Position numbers and translations under genes: made by a program. DNA of 60,556 nt from Pseudomonadota bacterium (GTDB lineage: Bacteria > Pseudomonadota > Gammaproteobacteria > Steroidobacterales > Woeseiaceae). Location of the stretch: NCBI GenBank assembly GCA_027618995.1, contig JAQCGO010000011.1:1-60556 (forward strand), written 5' to 3'. Under the pieces are notes generated by a model. That model saw only the letters and a program-made list of their open reading frames with translations, ran no database searches and was not told the origin of the DNA. Position 1 is the stretch's first letter. Each line of letters starts with the position of its first letter. Shown here piece by piece: positions 7,864-17,484 of this stretch.

Positions 7864-8627
7864 ACCTGCTGACCCTGACCAGCGCTGAATTCGCAGCGGC
7901 ACTTGCCGACAAGCCTGGTGTAATCATTCCGATCGGCTCTATTGAACAACATGGCCCGATGGGACTCCTCGGTTGCGATTGTCTTTGCGCTGAGGCTATC
8001 GCCCAAGAGGCGGGCGCCCGCGGCGAGATACTTGTTGCCCCTGTGCTGGCGTATACCTCGGCACAATTCAATATGGATTTTCCGGGCACTATCTCCATCC
8101 GCAGTCGTACGCTTATGAGCTTGATCGAGGATATTGTCGACAGCCTGCATCACCAAGGCGTTAAGGGCGTGTATTTTCTCAATGCACATGGCGCCAATAT
8201 CGCGCCCATTCGCGCCGCCACGCACGATATATACAACCGCCTCGGCGATCGAGCACCGCGTATTCGCTGCAAGAGTTGGTGGGATTTTGAGGCCGTCAAC
8301 GTCATCCGAACACGCGAATTCGGCGACTGGGAGGGCATGCACGCAACGCCCAGCGAGATATCAATAACGCAGCACTCTCACCGCATTCCAGAGGTTGTTG
8401 CTCCCGAGGCCCCCGCTAAGAAGCTTGATGCGGCGTTTATCCAAACTCACGCCGGCGATTTCCATCCACCGGCATCTCAGCACAAGGCAGAATTTCCGGA
8501 CGGCAGGGTTGGGTCGCATTCCGCGTTGGCATCCCCCGGTGTCGGTGCAGAAATTGTCAGCGCTGCAGCCACCGCACTGGTCAATGATTTCAACGAGTTT
8601 ATCGCGTCTATTCCGGCGCCAAAATGA
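7860..8627 (+). CDS. creatininase-family amidohydrolase
   Basis: The protein (255 residues) has the metal-binding framework of the creatinine amidohydrolase family: PIGSIEQHGPMGLLGCD near the N-terminus (Glu, His and Asp ligands), then FLNAHGAN and a later GDWEGMHATPSE. Family members open cyclic amides such as creatinine, or act on other lactam-like substrates. The start at 7860 is preferred over an in-frame ATG at 7830 because it makes the four-base ATGA overlap with the transporter gene and lies right before the conserved domain. The sarcosine oxidase downstream suggests a creatinine-to-sarcosine route, but no creatinase (M24-type) gene is in the window, so another cyclic amide is as likely. 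Confidence 0.82.
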   Translation: MNLLTLTSAEFAAALADKPGVIIPIGSIEQHGPMGLLGCDCLCAEAIAQEAGARGEILVAPVLAYTSAQFNMDFPGTISIRSRTLMSLIEDIVDSLHHQGVKGVYFLNAHGANIAPIRAATHDIYNRLGDRAPRIRCKSWWDFEAVNVIRTREFGDWEGMHATPSEISITQHSHRIPEVVAPEAPAKKLDAAFIQTHAGDFHPPASQHKAEFPDGRVGSHSALASPGVGAEIVSAAATALVNDFNEFIASIPAPK

Positions 8628-8642
8628 CACATAGCTAGCCGC

Positions 8643-9581
8643 CTAGGTTGACGGTTTGTGCCGTGATTTCGACGCGAAGATTTTCGCCTGAATCAACAGC
8701 CAATCTACGAACTCATCAAGCGTCCGTTCTCGGTCCTCGCTCAACGTAGGTTCGCGGCGAATAAAATAGGCGAATCGGGATCGCACGACTGGGCCAAACG
8801 GGATGACCAGTTTACCGGAGGAAATGTCATCGGCGACCAACGCCGTCCTGCCCAGAGCCACCCCTTTCCCAGCCAACGCTGCCTGTATCACCATATCCGC
8901 TTGCCCGTAGCGATGAATCTTCTGTGCCCGGAGATTTGCCACGCCAACCTGAGCAAACCAAGCCTGCCAATCGGGCGCTATTTGGTCCACAACCCGGGTA
9001 AAGTCGTAAATCAGTGTATGATTTTCCAAATCCTCCGGTGCCGCCAGTGTCGGCGCCCGACGTAGGTATTCGGGGCTGCAGACGGGGAACATCTCCTCGC
9101 CAATCAACAGTTGAGTGTTGGAACTGGAATAGTTCGCCCTTTGATATTCGATGACAATATCGGCATTGCCGCGACTAAGTGCGTTTTGTTGTGCTTCAGA
9201 AATCAACACGATATCCGACCTGCCGAGTGGCTGACTGAAGTCATCAAGTCGAGGAAACAGCCATTTGACGGCAAAGCCCGGCGGTGCACTCACAACGATT
9301 TGGGCATTTTGAGATTCTTCGCTCAGTTTGCTCATTGCCTTTTCGATCGCTGACAAATGCGGACCAATCTCGGCGACAAGCGCACACGCAACATTCAGCG
9401 GCCGGATGTTCTTGCCGTGGCGCTTGAACAAGCGCCGCCCGGTAATGCGTTCCAACTGTTTCATTTGTTGAGAAACCGCACTTTGAGTAACGCTAAGTTC
9501 CTCGGCTGCTGCCGAGAAGGTCCGGTGACGGGTTGTCACCTCCAGCGTTCTCAATGCACTTAACGACGGCAAATCGCGCAT
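8643..9581 (-). CDS. LysR-family transcriptional regulator, GcvA-type, divergent from sox genes
   Basis: The winged helix (TFSAAAEELSVTQSAVSQQM, about residues 21-40) is followed by an effector domain containing GQADMVIQAALAGKGVALG. At 312 residues it matches the LysR gene at 4478-5416 in length and in several motifs, so the two look like a duplication. It is transcribed away from soxB across a 205-base AT-rich region, the usual arrangement for a LysR activator of the neighbouring operon. It converges on the creatininase gene with a 15-base gap. Confidence 0.86.
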   Translation of the reverse strand: MRDLPSLSALRTLEVTTRHRTFSAAAEELSVTQSAVSQQMKQLERITGRRLFKRHGKNIRPLNVACALVAEIGPHLSAIEKAMSKLSEESQNAQIVVSAPPGFAVKWLFPRLDDFSQPLGRSDIVLISEAQQNALSRGNADIVIEYQRANYSSSNTQLLIGEEMFPVCSPEYLRRAPTLAAPEDLENHTLIYDFTRVVDQIAPDWQAWFAQVGVANLRAQKIHRYGQADMVIQAALAGKGVALGRTALVADDISSGKLVIPFGPVVRSRFAYFIRREPTLSEDRERTLDEFVDWLLIQAKIFASKSRHKPST

Positions 9582-9786
9582 CCAAAAACCTCAATTTCAA
9601 TAAAGAATAAACGCTTACAATTATATAAGAATATCTAATATAACGAAATTCGTTTGTCACGCCCTGCTATTAGCCGTATAAGATTAAATCTTTGTTTACA
9701 CGCAATTAAATAAAGACTTGCCAATTCTTATCATCAAGTATTGGTTAGAAATGCTTATATAACGTTAGGATTTTTGCACGCAGCGA
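9582..9786. promoter_or_regulatory. divergent LysR-soxB promoter region
   Basis: This 205-base region is strikingly AT-rich. A perfect odd palindrome, AAGATTAAATCTT, lies at 9680-9692, roughly mid-way, and is the best operator candidate. TATATAA stretches near 9624 and 9756 could be -10 elements for the two directions, but no well-spaced -35 box is obvious. Confidence 0.45.
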
Positions 9787-11022
9787 ATGAAGTATTCGGC
9801 CCTTAATCTCGCCTGGCATGGACTCCGAAATCACGGTGGCTGGCCCCCGGCGTGGCGCCACGCGAGTCCGAAGCCAAGTTACGACGTGATCATCATTGGT
9901 GGCGGCGGACATGGCCTGGGCGCGGCCTTTTACCTTGCCAGTCAACACGGCATCACCAATGTTGCTGTACTTGAAAAAGGCTGGATTGGCGGCGGCAATA
10001 CTGCACGCAATACAATGACCATTCGCGATAATTTTCTGTACCCGGACAACGCGCGCTTTCATCGCGCTGCTGTCGAAAGCTGGCACACGCTGAGCAATGA
10101 CTTGAACTTCAACATCATGCTGTCAAAACGCGGCATGACCACAGTACTCATGAGCGATCGCGATCTATCCGATGCCAAGCGAATGGTGAATACAACTTCT
10201 CTGTTTGGTGCTGAGCACCGCATCATCACTCTGGAAGAATTACGGAAACGACTACCGTTGGCCGAGAGCCCGGAACGTTTACCAATCGTTGGTGGCATCC
10301 ATCACCCGGACGTCGTCATCGCACGTCACGATGCCGTTGCCTGGGGATACGCAAGAGCCGCCAGTAAGCTCGGCGTCGACATTGTTGAGAACTGCGAAGT
10401 CACCGATATTCTTTGCGACGCACAGGGGGTGACTGGTGTACAAACTTCGCAAGGGAAAATCACAACACGCAAACTCGGCATGGCAGTTGCCGGCCACGGC
10501 AAGCAAGTCGCGGCAATGGCGGACGTTCACCTGCCGATTGAATCAGTGCCACTACAAGCAATGGTATCAACCCCAGTCAAACCCATACTGGACAACGTGG
10601 TCGTGCTGCGCGGGTTCAATACTTACTTTATGCAGTCGGATAAAGGCGAGCTGGTCATGGGATCCGCCGCAGATCCCTACCCTAGCTACTCGCAGCGCGG
10701 CACGCCGCAGATACCTGAAGCAACGATTGCCGCAATACTGCAAGTCTTTCCGGTGTTTGAGCGCATGCAATTCATGCGGCAATGGGCCGGCGTTCTGGAT
10801 ATTACGTACGATAATTCACCCATCATCTCGAAAACTGAAGTCGACGGATTTTACGTTGACGTTGCGGGTTCTGGCGGTTTTAAGACCACGCCACTGGCAG
10901 CAATAATGCACGCCGATCTCATAGCAAATAATCGTCCAGACCCTCTCATCGAAGCTTATGGTCTTGAGCGATTTTCCAGCGGCCGTCTAATTCTCGAACG
11001 CGCCAGTTACGGCAACCGTTAG
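9787..11022 (+). CDS. soxB: sarcosine oxidase beta subunit
   Basis: This is the flavin subunit of heterotetrameric sarcosine oxidase, which oxidises N-methylglycine to glycine. The Rossmann FAD motif VIIIGGGGHGLGAAFYLA starts near residue 36, and the RHDAVAWGYARAA segment marks the family's flavin region. The 411-residue length agrees with the usual ~415. Four sox genes follow in the normal order beta-delta-alpha-gamma with tiny gaps or overlaps, so the cytoplasmic complex should be complete. In most genomes glyA, purU or folD sit nearby to use the one-carbon unit; they are absent here. The gene is divergent from a LysR regulator. Confidence 0.93.
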   Translation: MKYSALNLAWHGLRNHGGWPPAWRHASPKPSYDVIIIGGGGHGLGAAFYLASQHGITNVAVLEKGWIGGGNTARNTMTIRDNFLYPDNARFHRAAVESWHTLSNDLNFNIMLSKRGMTTVLMSDRDLSDAKRMVNTTSLFGAEHRIITLEELRKRLPLAESPERLPIVGGIHHPDVVIARHDAVAWGYARAASKLGVDIVENCEVTDILCDAQGVTGVQTSQGKITTRKLGMAVAGHGKQVAAMADVHLPIESVPLQAMVSTPVKPILDNVVVLRGFNTYFMQSDKGELVMGSAADPYPSYSQRGTPQIPEATIAAILQVFPVFERMQFMRQWAGVLDITYDNSPIISKTEVDGFYVDVAGSGGFKTTPLAAIMHADLIANNRPDPLIEAYGLERFSSGRLILERASYGNR

Positions 11023-11035
11023 TGGATAGCGTCCT

Positions 11036-11302
11036 ATGATATTCATTCACTGCCCACATTGCGGGGATCGCAACGAAGACGAGTTCGCGTACGGTGGCGA
11101 CGTCGAACATCGCCGTCCGGACGACCCCGATGCCATGAGTGACGCGCAATGGTGTGAGTATATTTACTGCGTACCAAACACCAAGGGTTGGGCCAAGGAA
11201 CACTGGTGGCACGTACGCGGCTGTAGTCGCTGGATTTTGGTCGAACGCAACTCAATAAATAATGAGCTGCGAAGAACCGATGAGGACAGCGACCGTGAGT
11301 AA
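11036..11302 (+). CDS. soxD: sarcosine oxidase delta subunit
   Basis: The delta subunit is the small zinc-binding protein of the heterotetramer. The 88-residue product begins IHCPHCGDRNEDEF, with the first zinc cysteines at 6 and 9, and has the family pattern of a conserved Tyr/Trp-rich middle (WCEYIYCVPNTKG) and a late HVRGCSRW with a further Cys. The length is slightly short of the usual ~95-110. It lies 13 bases after soxB and overlaps the start of soxA. Confidence 0.92.
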   Translation: MIFIHCPHCGDRNEDEFAYGGDVEHRRPDDPDAMSDAQWCEYIYCVPNTKGWAKEHWWHVRGCSRWILVERNSINNELRRTDEDSDRE

Positions 11303-14246
11303 GCAGGCTTTTCGCGCGAACTCCGGCGGGCGCATCGATCGCGACCGGCCGCTGACATTTACGTTCAACGGCAAACGATTTGGCGGGTACGCTGGCGACA
11401 CGCTCGCCTCCGCTTTAATCGCCAATGGCGTCTCGATCGTCGGGCGTAGTTTTAAATATCATCGACCGCGCGGCATCATGAGTGCCGGCGCCGAGGAAAC
11501 CAACGCCTTCGTGCAGCTTCTCGGCAACGATGAAGAGCCAAACGTTCTGGCGACGACACTGCCGCTCTATGAGGGGCTCAAAGCCCGCAGCGTGAACGCG
11601 TGGCCTTCAGTGCATTTCGACCTTGGTGGGATGACCAATTTTTTGCATCGATTCTTTCCCGCAGGGTTTTACTACAAAACATTCATGTGGCCCCGCGATC
11701 ATTGGGACTGGTATGGCCGGATCATTCGAAGGGTCGCTGGGTGGGGAACTGCACCAAAAAAATCGGCCCGAAATCGCTACGAGCATCGATTTCATCACTG
11801 CGATGTAATGGTTGTTGGCGCAGGCCCCGCCGGCTTGTCCGCAGCCTTGGCTGCGGGTCGAAGTGGCGCGCGCGTGCTGCTGGTGGACAACCAGCCAGAA
11901 GCCGGTGGCTACTTGCTTGGCGGCAGCACCGAAATCAATTCGCAACCCGCCCTTTCGTGGATATCCGAAGTCGTCGCTGAAATAGACGCTCTACCCGATG
12001 TAGTTCGCCTCAAGGAAACGAGCGCTACCGGCTATTACGATCAAAACTTCATCACCGCACTAGAGCGACGTCCGGACAAGAGCTGGGTGAAGGAACGCTT
12101 GTGGAAGGTTCGGGCCCGCCAGGTAATTCTCGCAACGGGCGCGATCGAACGACCGATTACTTTTGCTGACAATGACCGACCGGGAGTCATGCTTGCCTCT
12201 GCCGCGAGCCACTATTGTCTGCGCTACGGTGCGAGACCGGGCCGGGACGCAGTACTGTTCACCAACAACAATGGCAGCTACAAACATGCTATCGAACTAA
12301 AGGACAACGGCATCAATGTTGCGGCCGTTGTTGATCTAAGGCCGGAACCCGATGCCGGCCTGGTCGCGGCAGTAACTGCGAAAGGAATCGACGTCTTACT
12401 CGCAAGCCAGGTATCCAAAGTTATCGGCGTGCGTCGTGTCTCTGCCGTCGAAATCTCGGCGTCAAACGACGCTGGCGAGCGGCGAAGAATTGCATGCGAC
12501 TTGCTGCTGGTGTCAGGCGGATGGAATCCGACCATTCATTTGCATTCTCAGTCCGGTGCCAGGCCGGCGTACGACGCAGACCTCGCGACGTTCATTCCCG
12601 GCACGTCAGTCCAAAACGAGGTATCCGTCGGTGCGTGTCGCGGACAATTCGCGCTTTCGACGTGCCTTAGCGACGGCCTAACAGCTGGCTACGCGGCCGC
12701 CAAGGCTTGCGGCTTCGACGCTGAACCAAAAAACAGGCCCACTTGCACGGCAGAACCGAGTATCAGTCCCATGCCGATTTGGGAAGTTCCTCTACCGAAG
12801 AAGAGTAGTCGGGCATTCCTGGATTTTAACAACGACGTTACGAGCAAAGACATTCGATTGGCGGAACGCGAGGGTTACCGCTCGATCGAACTCGTAAAGC
12901 GATACACCACTGCAGGAATGGGCATCGACCAAGGCAAGACAGGCAACGTCAATATCATTGGCCTGATGGCACAAATTACGTCAACGACACCCGGTGCTGT
13001 CGGCACTACGACCTATCGGCCTGCTTACAGTCCGGTGAGTTTCGGCGCTATGGCCGGCGCCGATAGCGGCGACTTGATCATCCCCTGGCGACGCACACCA
13101 ATCACCGATTGGTTTATCGACAATGGCGGTCATCTTGATGAAACCGGTGCACTTTTTCGTCGACCGCTATTTATCGCAAAATCGGGCGAGACGGCCAACG
13201 ACGCAATCAATCGGGAAGCATTGGCGGTTCGCAACGGTGCGGGTATCTACGATGGCACACCACTGGGCAAAATTTCGATCAAAGGTGCGGATGCAGTCAC
13301 CTTCCTGGATCGAGTTTATACAAACTCCTGGGGAAAATTGCCCGTCGGGCGTTGCAAGTTTGGCTACATGCTGCACGACGACGGTCGCTTACTCGATGAT
13401 GGTGTCACCTTTCGCCTCTCAGAAGATCACTACTTGATGTCGACCGGCTCGGGCGTTGCGTCGGTCGTACATAAACACCTTGAGAAGTTATTGCATTGCG
13501 ACTGGCCAGACCTCGATGTGTACCTAACACCGGTCTCTGATCAGTGGGCGGTTATTTGTGTTTGCGGTCCACTCGCACGTGACGTTATGCGAGCTGCCGC
13601 AACCAGTATTGACGTCAGTCCGGACGCATTCAAATTTCTTGATACGAAATATTGCCAAATTGCCAATATTGACGCCCGAGTATCGCGCGTCACGTATACG
13701 GGCGAACTGAGTTTCGAGATTGTCGTTGCTACACGTCATGGCCGGGAATTGTGGGATACATTGCTTGCCGCTGGCAGAGACTTCGACATTACGCCGGTAG
13801 GATCGGATACCAGCATGCTATTGCGAACGGAAAAAGCGTTTATCGCCGCGGGCCTCGAAGGCGACGGTTACGCCAACATATATGATGTTGGCATGGGCTG
13901 GGTGGTCCCAAAGAACAAAGGTGACTTCATCGGCAAGCGCTCGACCACTCGCGACCTGAATAGGGGTGGATCTCGGCCCGAAGTCGTCGGCCTGCTGCCA
14001 GAAGACGACAGCTTTGTTCCACCGAAAGGCACACCGCTCATCGACGCCGATCAGAACATGATCGGAATGGTCACCATCGGCTTTCACAGCCCCAATCTAA
14101 AGCGCTCGATCGCGTTGGCACAACTTTCAGACGGGCGTTCTCGATTGGGTGAGACAGTCACCTTGTTCACCAAGGAAAAAACTGCCTCCGCCAAAGTATG
14201 CGGTCCGGTGTTTATCGATCCGGACGGCCTGAAGATGCGAGACTGA
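11295..14246 (+). CDS. soxA: sarcosine oxidase alpha subunit
   Basis: This large subunit (about 983 residues) joins three modules: an N-terminal ferredoxin-like region (GYAGDTLASALIANG), an NAD-binding oxidoreductase domain (VVGAGPAGLSAALAAGRSG) and a C-terminal GcvT-like aminomethyltransferase domain that hands the methyl carbon to tetrahydrofolate. I prefer the GTG at 11295, which gives the usual MSKQAFR start overlapping the soxD stop by eight bases. ATG at 11262 or 11280 would add 11 or 5 residues unlike the family. It is followed by soxG after one base. Confidence 0.92.
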   Translation: MSKQAFRANSGGRIDRDRPLTFTFNGKRFGGYAGDTLASALIANGVSIVGRSFKYHRPRGIMSAGAEETNAFVQLLGNDEEPNVLATTLPLYEGLKARSVNAWPSVHFDLGGMTNFLHRFFPAGFYYKTFMWPRDHWDWYGRIIRRVAGWGTAPKKSARNRYEHRFHHCDVMVVGAGPAGLSAALAAGRSGARVLLVDNQPEAGGYLLGGSTEINSQPALSWISEVVAEIDALPDVVRLKETSATGYYDQNFITALERRPDKSWVKERLWKVRARQVILATGAIERPITFADNDRPGVMLASAASHYCLRYGARPGRDAVLFTNNNGSYKHAIELKDNGINVAAVVDLRPEPDAGLVAAVTAKGIDVLLASQVSKVIGVRRVSAVEISASNDAGERRRIACDLLLVSGGWNPTIHLHSQSGARPAYDADLATFIPGTSVQNEVSVGACRGQFALSTCLSDGLTAGYAAAKACGFDAEPKNRPTCTAEPSISPMPIWEVPLPKKSSRAFLDFNNDVTSKDIRLAEREGYRSIELVKRYTTAGMGIDQGKTGNVNIIGLMAQITSTTPGAVGTTTYRPAYSPVSFGAMAGADSGDLIIPWRRTPITDWFIDNGGHLDETGALFRRPLFIAKSGETANDAINREALAVRNGAGIYDGTPLGKISIKGADAVTFLDRVYTNSWGKLPVGRCKFGYMLHDDGRLLDDGVTFRLSEDHYLMSTGSGVASVVHKHLEKLLHCDWPDLDVYLTPVSDQWAVICVCGPLARDVMRAAATSIDVSPDAFKFLDTKYCQIANIDARVSRVTYTGELSFEIVVATRHGRELWDTLLAAGRDFDITPVGSDTSMLLRTEKAFIAAGLEGDGYANIYDVGMGWVVPKNKGDFIGKRSTTRDLNRGGSRPEVVGLLPEDDSFVPPKGTPLIDADQNMIGMVTIGFHSPNLKRSIALAQLSDGRSRLGETVTLFTKEKTASAKVCGPVFIDPDGLKMRD

Positions 14247-14247
14247 T

Positions 14248-14763
14248 ATGGCTGGTTATGATGTATCAATTGAAGCTTTAGCAAACTGCGGATTTCTCGA
14301 TCTGCGTGGCGGTGACGATGCCCGTCAAGCCTGTAGCGAATATCTGGACATCGTTCTACCGACGTGCGCCAACAAACTGGTGACGGCTGCCAATGGTCGC
14401 ATCGCCTTTTGCATTAGCTCGAATCATTGGTTGTTGCAGGTAGCGGACGGCGACCAGATGGATATCCTACAATCTCTGGAGCGTTCGAGTGCTGGTGTTT
14501 CGCATTCCTTTGTCGATGTGTCGGACCTGTACTCACGCATACAACTGTCGGGCTCTGAATCACGGGACGTGCTGGCTCAAGGCGTGAGTATCGATATTCA
14601 CCCTCGGGTATTCCCCCCGGGCTCGACCGCACGTACGGGTATGGCGAAAACAACAACACAGATTCATTACGTAAATGAGTCACCTACATATGGCATTTTG
14701 GTGTTCAGTTCGTTTCGGCAACATATGCTGGATTGGCTGGCCATGGCGGCTGCAAAATCGTAG
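14248..14763 (+). CDS. soxG: sarcosine oxidase gamma subunit
   Basis: The 171-residue product has the gamma-subunit layout: an early GFLDLRG, a middle FVDVSDLYSRIQLSG and the SRDVLAQGVSIDIHPRVF block, ending in FRQHMLDWL. The gamma subunit resembles the GcvT fold and completes the heterotetramer. Position directly after soxA confirms identity. The gene ends the sox operon; the next gene, a TonB-dependent receptor, is 205 bases away. Confidence 0.9.
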   Translation: MAGYDVSIEALANCGFLDLRGGDDARQACSEYLDIVLPTCANKLVTAANGRIAFCISSNHWLLQVADGDQMDILQSLERSSAGVSHSFVDVSDLYSRIQLSGSESRDVLAQGVSIDIHPRVFPPGSTARTGMAKTTTQIHYVNESPTYGILVFSSFRQHMLDWLAMAAAKS

Positions 14764-14785
14764 CGGTGCACGGCATTTGAACCCA

Positions 14786-14812
14786 TGTCTGTATGTCTGT
14801 CATGTATAGACA
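14786..14812. promoter_or_regulatory. imperfect inverted repeat before the TonB-dependent receptor gene
   Basis: TGTCTGTA and TATAGACA form an eight-base inverted repeat with one mismatch around an 11-base spacer, a T-N11-A layout compatible with a LysR-type site. It lies 23 bases after soxG and 157 bases before the receptor gene. The rest of the 14764-14968 gap shows no gene and no clear terminator, so soxG and the receptor may be co-transcribed. The site is tentative. Confidence 0.3.
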
Positions 14813-14968
14813 GGTTCGGAGAGTTGCTGTATTCTCCTACCGGCATAGATTGCAGTTGAAACCAAGGAACAGGATATTTTCGGAATTTCAATTTGTTATC
14901 AAGAGCTTAGCTAAAAGTCATTAATGCTCGTCTTATCGTCTTCAGTGAAACCGTTATCGGAGTAATAC

Positions 14969-17389
14969 GTGTCTAAACGCATCCAAATCGCCACAGAGAA
15001 TAGACCCACTTTCAAGCGCTCAGCAGTATCGACAGCCGTACATGCGGCTACGTCCGCGCTTTTGATCAGCGCCGCCCTGTCATCTGTTGCGAGCGCTGAA
15101 CTTGAAGAAATCACAGTCACAGCTTCGAAGCGTGCCGAAAACTTGCAAGACGTGGCCGTGTCGGTCATCGCACTCGATGCGCAAACCCTTAATGACGTGG
15201 GCATCACCAATTTCGATGACTACGTTCGGTATCAACCGAACTTGACGGCTTCGGGTCGAGGTCCCGGTAATACGACCTTCTACATTCGCGGCATGGCGAC
15301 CGATCAGGCCACTTTGAGCGCAGTTGAGGCGGCGGGCAACTCACCCAACGTCGCGTTGTATCTCGACGAGCAACCTATTCAAACGATCGGACGAAACCTG
15401 GATGTCTACGTTGCCGACATGGAACGTATTGAGGTCCTAGCGGGTCCACAAGGCACGTTGTTTGGAGCAAGTTCGCAAGCCGGTACCGTTCGGCTTATAA
15501 CCAAGAAACCCGTATTCGATGAATTTCAAGCAGGTGCCAAGTACAGCGTGTCCGATACGAAAAGTGGCGAAATGAGTACCTCGGTCGAAGGCTATATCAA
15601 CCTTCCACTGATTGAAGATAAGTTGTCATGGCGTACTGTCGTCTATTCCGCCAATCAGGGCGGTTTCATTGATAATGTACCGGGATCGGACGACCCGTTA
15701 CTCAACAACCCTGCTCGTATTGCCTCTCTGCCCAACGCAGTGACGATACCGGCCGTAAATACGACCTTGGCAGAAAAGGACTTTAACGATGCCGACTATC
15801 AGGGTATACGCACGGCATTAGCTTTTCGAGCCAATGATGATTGGGATTTCTTGCTGCAGGTAATGCAACAGACACTCAACACGGAAGGCACTTTCGCCCA
15901 GGACCCCGCTGTTGGTGAGCTTCAGATTTCGACGTTCTTTCCTGATTTCCAGGACGACGAGTTTACTCAGATTGCGTGGACAGCCAATGGTCAAATTGGC
16001 AACCTGGAAGTTATCTACACCGGCGCATTTTTGGATCGCGAAGTCGATCAGTCAACGAGTGATAATGCCTATCTTGAGCAAGGTGGCTTCATACCGTTTT
16101 ATCTTTGCAATGCCACGCAGTGTTTTGATCCAGTGTACGGCGAGCGATTTACGGTTGAGACTGAACGTATGACGCACGAAATACGCATTGCGACCTCGCA
16201 AGAGAACAGACTCCGCTTTATCGGTGGTGTATTTTTTGACGACGCAGACTTGGGCGCAAGCATTGACTTTACATCTCCGGGCCAGATTGCCAGGGGACTT
16301 ACGGCACAACAGCTTCCCCTCCCTAATACGACGATATTCAATCCGAACCCACGGCCGCAAGGCGTCAACTTCGTCAACGACATCACGCGCAACGAAAAGC
16401 AATCAGCGATATTTGGTGAGCTCACCTACGAACTCCTGCCGGATACACTGACAGCGGTAATTGGTGCGCGTTACTACGAACAGGAAGTCAGCTTGGCAGG
16501 TTCCACCAACTTCTTCTACGCAACCACGGATACGGACAGAGACTTCGGCATCAATATTGATCAAAACCTGGCCGGCATATCGCCAGGAAAAGAAGACGAC
16601 ACCATCATTAAAGTGAACTTGTCGTGGACGCCGAACGAAGATTCTCTGTTCTACGCAACCTACTCAGAGGGCTTCCGCCCAGGTGGATTCAATCGACGAG
16701 GCGGTCCAGGCAGCGCAGACCCTAGCGTTTTCGTTCCTTTTGGATACACAACCGATACGGTTGAAAACCTGGAGTTCGGCTGGAAAACCAGCTTCCTCGA
16801 CAATCGACTCCGATGGAATGGTACTTTCTATAGTGTCGATTGGAGCGATGTCCAGTTAACCGTGACCGACTTCACGGTCTCGAATCTGACGTTTACGACC
16901 AATCTTGGTGAGGCAAAAGTTACTGGAATCGACTCTGATATCGCTTTTGCGGCGACCGATAACTTCACGCTTTACGCCTCTTTCGCGTGGAACGATACCG
17001 AAGTGACTTCGATATCGAATGACCTGTTTTCTCCGAGCAATATTGCACCGGTCGGTAGTTCACTGGCATTTGCACCGAAACTTCAATACACCGCACGTGG
17101 ACGATACACATGGGAAGCCGGCGGTTACGACGCCCATGTACAACTCGCAGTGCAACACGCGGGTGAGAGTGACAATTCGATTATTCTGTCGCAGGTGGCA
17201 GACATTCCTAGTTGGACTTCCTGGGATGCGACTATCGGATTTGGCAAGGAAAACTACGGCGTCGAGCTCTTCATCGACAACGTCACTGACGAAAATATCA
17301 TTCGATTCATTCGCGCAGGTGGTGCGACGCCTGAACAGTTCGTCACACGGCCACGATCAATCGGCCTGCGATTCAGGTACGATTATTGA
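14969..17389 (+). CDS. TonB-dependent outer-membrane receptor
   Basis: The 806-residue protein starts at GTG and has a signal peptide ending near SSVASA, then a TonB-box-like segment ELEEITVTASKRAENLQDV that leads into the plug domain (YIRGMATDQ, GPQGTLFGASSQAGTVRLIT). A 22-stranded barrel follows, ending SIGLRFRYDY with the C-terminal aromatic required for outer-membrane insertion. Such receptors pull scarce nutrients across the outer membrane using TonB energy. Its place after soxBDAG suggests it imports the substrate of the island. A strong terminator follows at 17426-17462. The TonB/ExbBD operon at 48-53.6 kb could energise it. Confidence 0.92.
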   Translation: MSKRIQIATENRPTFKRSAVSTAVHAATSALLISAALSSVASAELEEITVTASKRAENLQDVAVSVIALDAQTLNDVGITNFDDYVRYQPNLTASGRGPGNTTFYIRGMATDQATLSAVEAAGNSPNVALYLDEQPIQTIGRNLDVYVADMERIEVLAGPQGTLFGASSQAGTVRLITKKPVFDEFQAGAKYSVSDTKSGEMSTSVEGYINLPLIEDKLSWRTVVYSANQGGFIDNVPGSDDPLLNNPARIASLPNAVTIPAVNTTLAEKDFNDADYQGIRTALAFRANDDWDFLLQVMQQTLNTEGTFAQDPAVGELQISTFFPDFQDDEFTQIAWTANGQIGNLEVIYTGAFLDREVDQSTSDNAYLEQGGFIPFYLCNATQCFDPVYGERFTVETERMTHEIRIATSQENRLRFIGGVFFDDADLGASIDFTSPGQIARGLTAQQLPLPNTTIFNPNPRPQGVNFVNDITRNEKQSAIFGELTYELLPDTLTAVIGARYYEQEVSLAGSTNFFYATTDTDRDFGINIDQNLAGISPGKEDDTIIKVNLSWTPNEDSLFYATYSEGFRPGGFNRRGGPGSADPSVFVPFGYTTDTVENLEFGWKTSFLDNRLRWNGTFYSVDWSDVQLTVTDFTVSNLTFTTNLGEAKVTGIDSDIAFAATDNFTLYASFAWNDTEVTSISNDLFSPSNIAPVGSSLAFAPKLQYTARGRYTWEAGGYDAHVQLAVQHAGESDNSIILSQVADIPSWTSWDATIGFGKENYGVELFIDNVTDENIIRFIRAGGATPEQFVTRPRSIGLRFRYDY

Positions 17390-17425
17390 TCCAAATCGGT
17401 TTTCGAATACATAAATGAAACCTGA

Positions 17426-17462
17426 GGGAAGTGGTCGCAATGCCACTTCCCTTTTTCTTTTT
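17426..17462 (+). terminator. rho-independent terminator after the receptor gene
   Basis: A perfect nine-base stem, GGGAAGTGG with CCACTTCCC and an eight-base loop, runs straight into TTTTTCTTTTT. It lies 37 bases after the receptor stop and 23 bases before the next ATG, so it separates the two units. Confidence 0.88.
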
Positions 17463-17484
17463 GCACCGACAATAGACGATAAAA

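Noticed and set aside
7860..14763. A complete creatinine-to-glycine pathway
   Set aside because: Creatininase-family and sarcosine oxidase genes are present but no creatinase gene is in the window, and the creatininase family is functionally broad.
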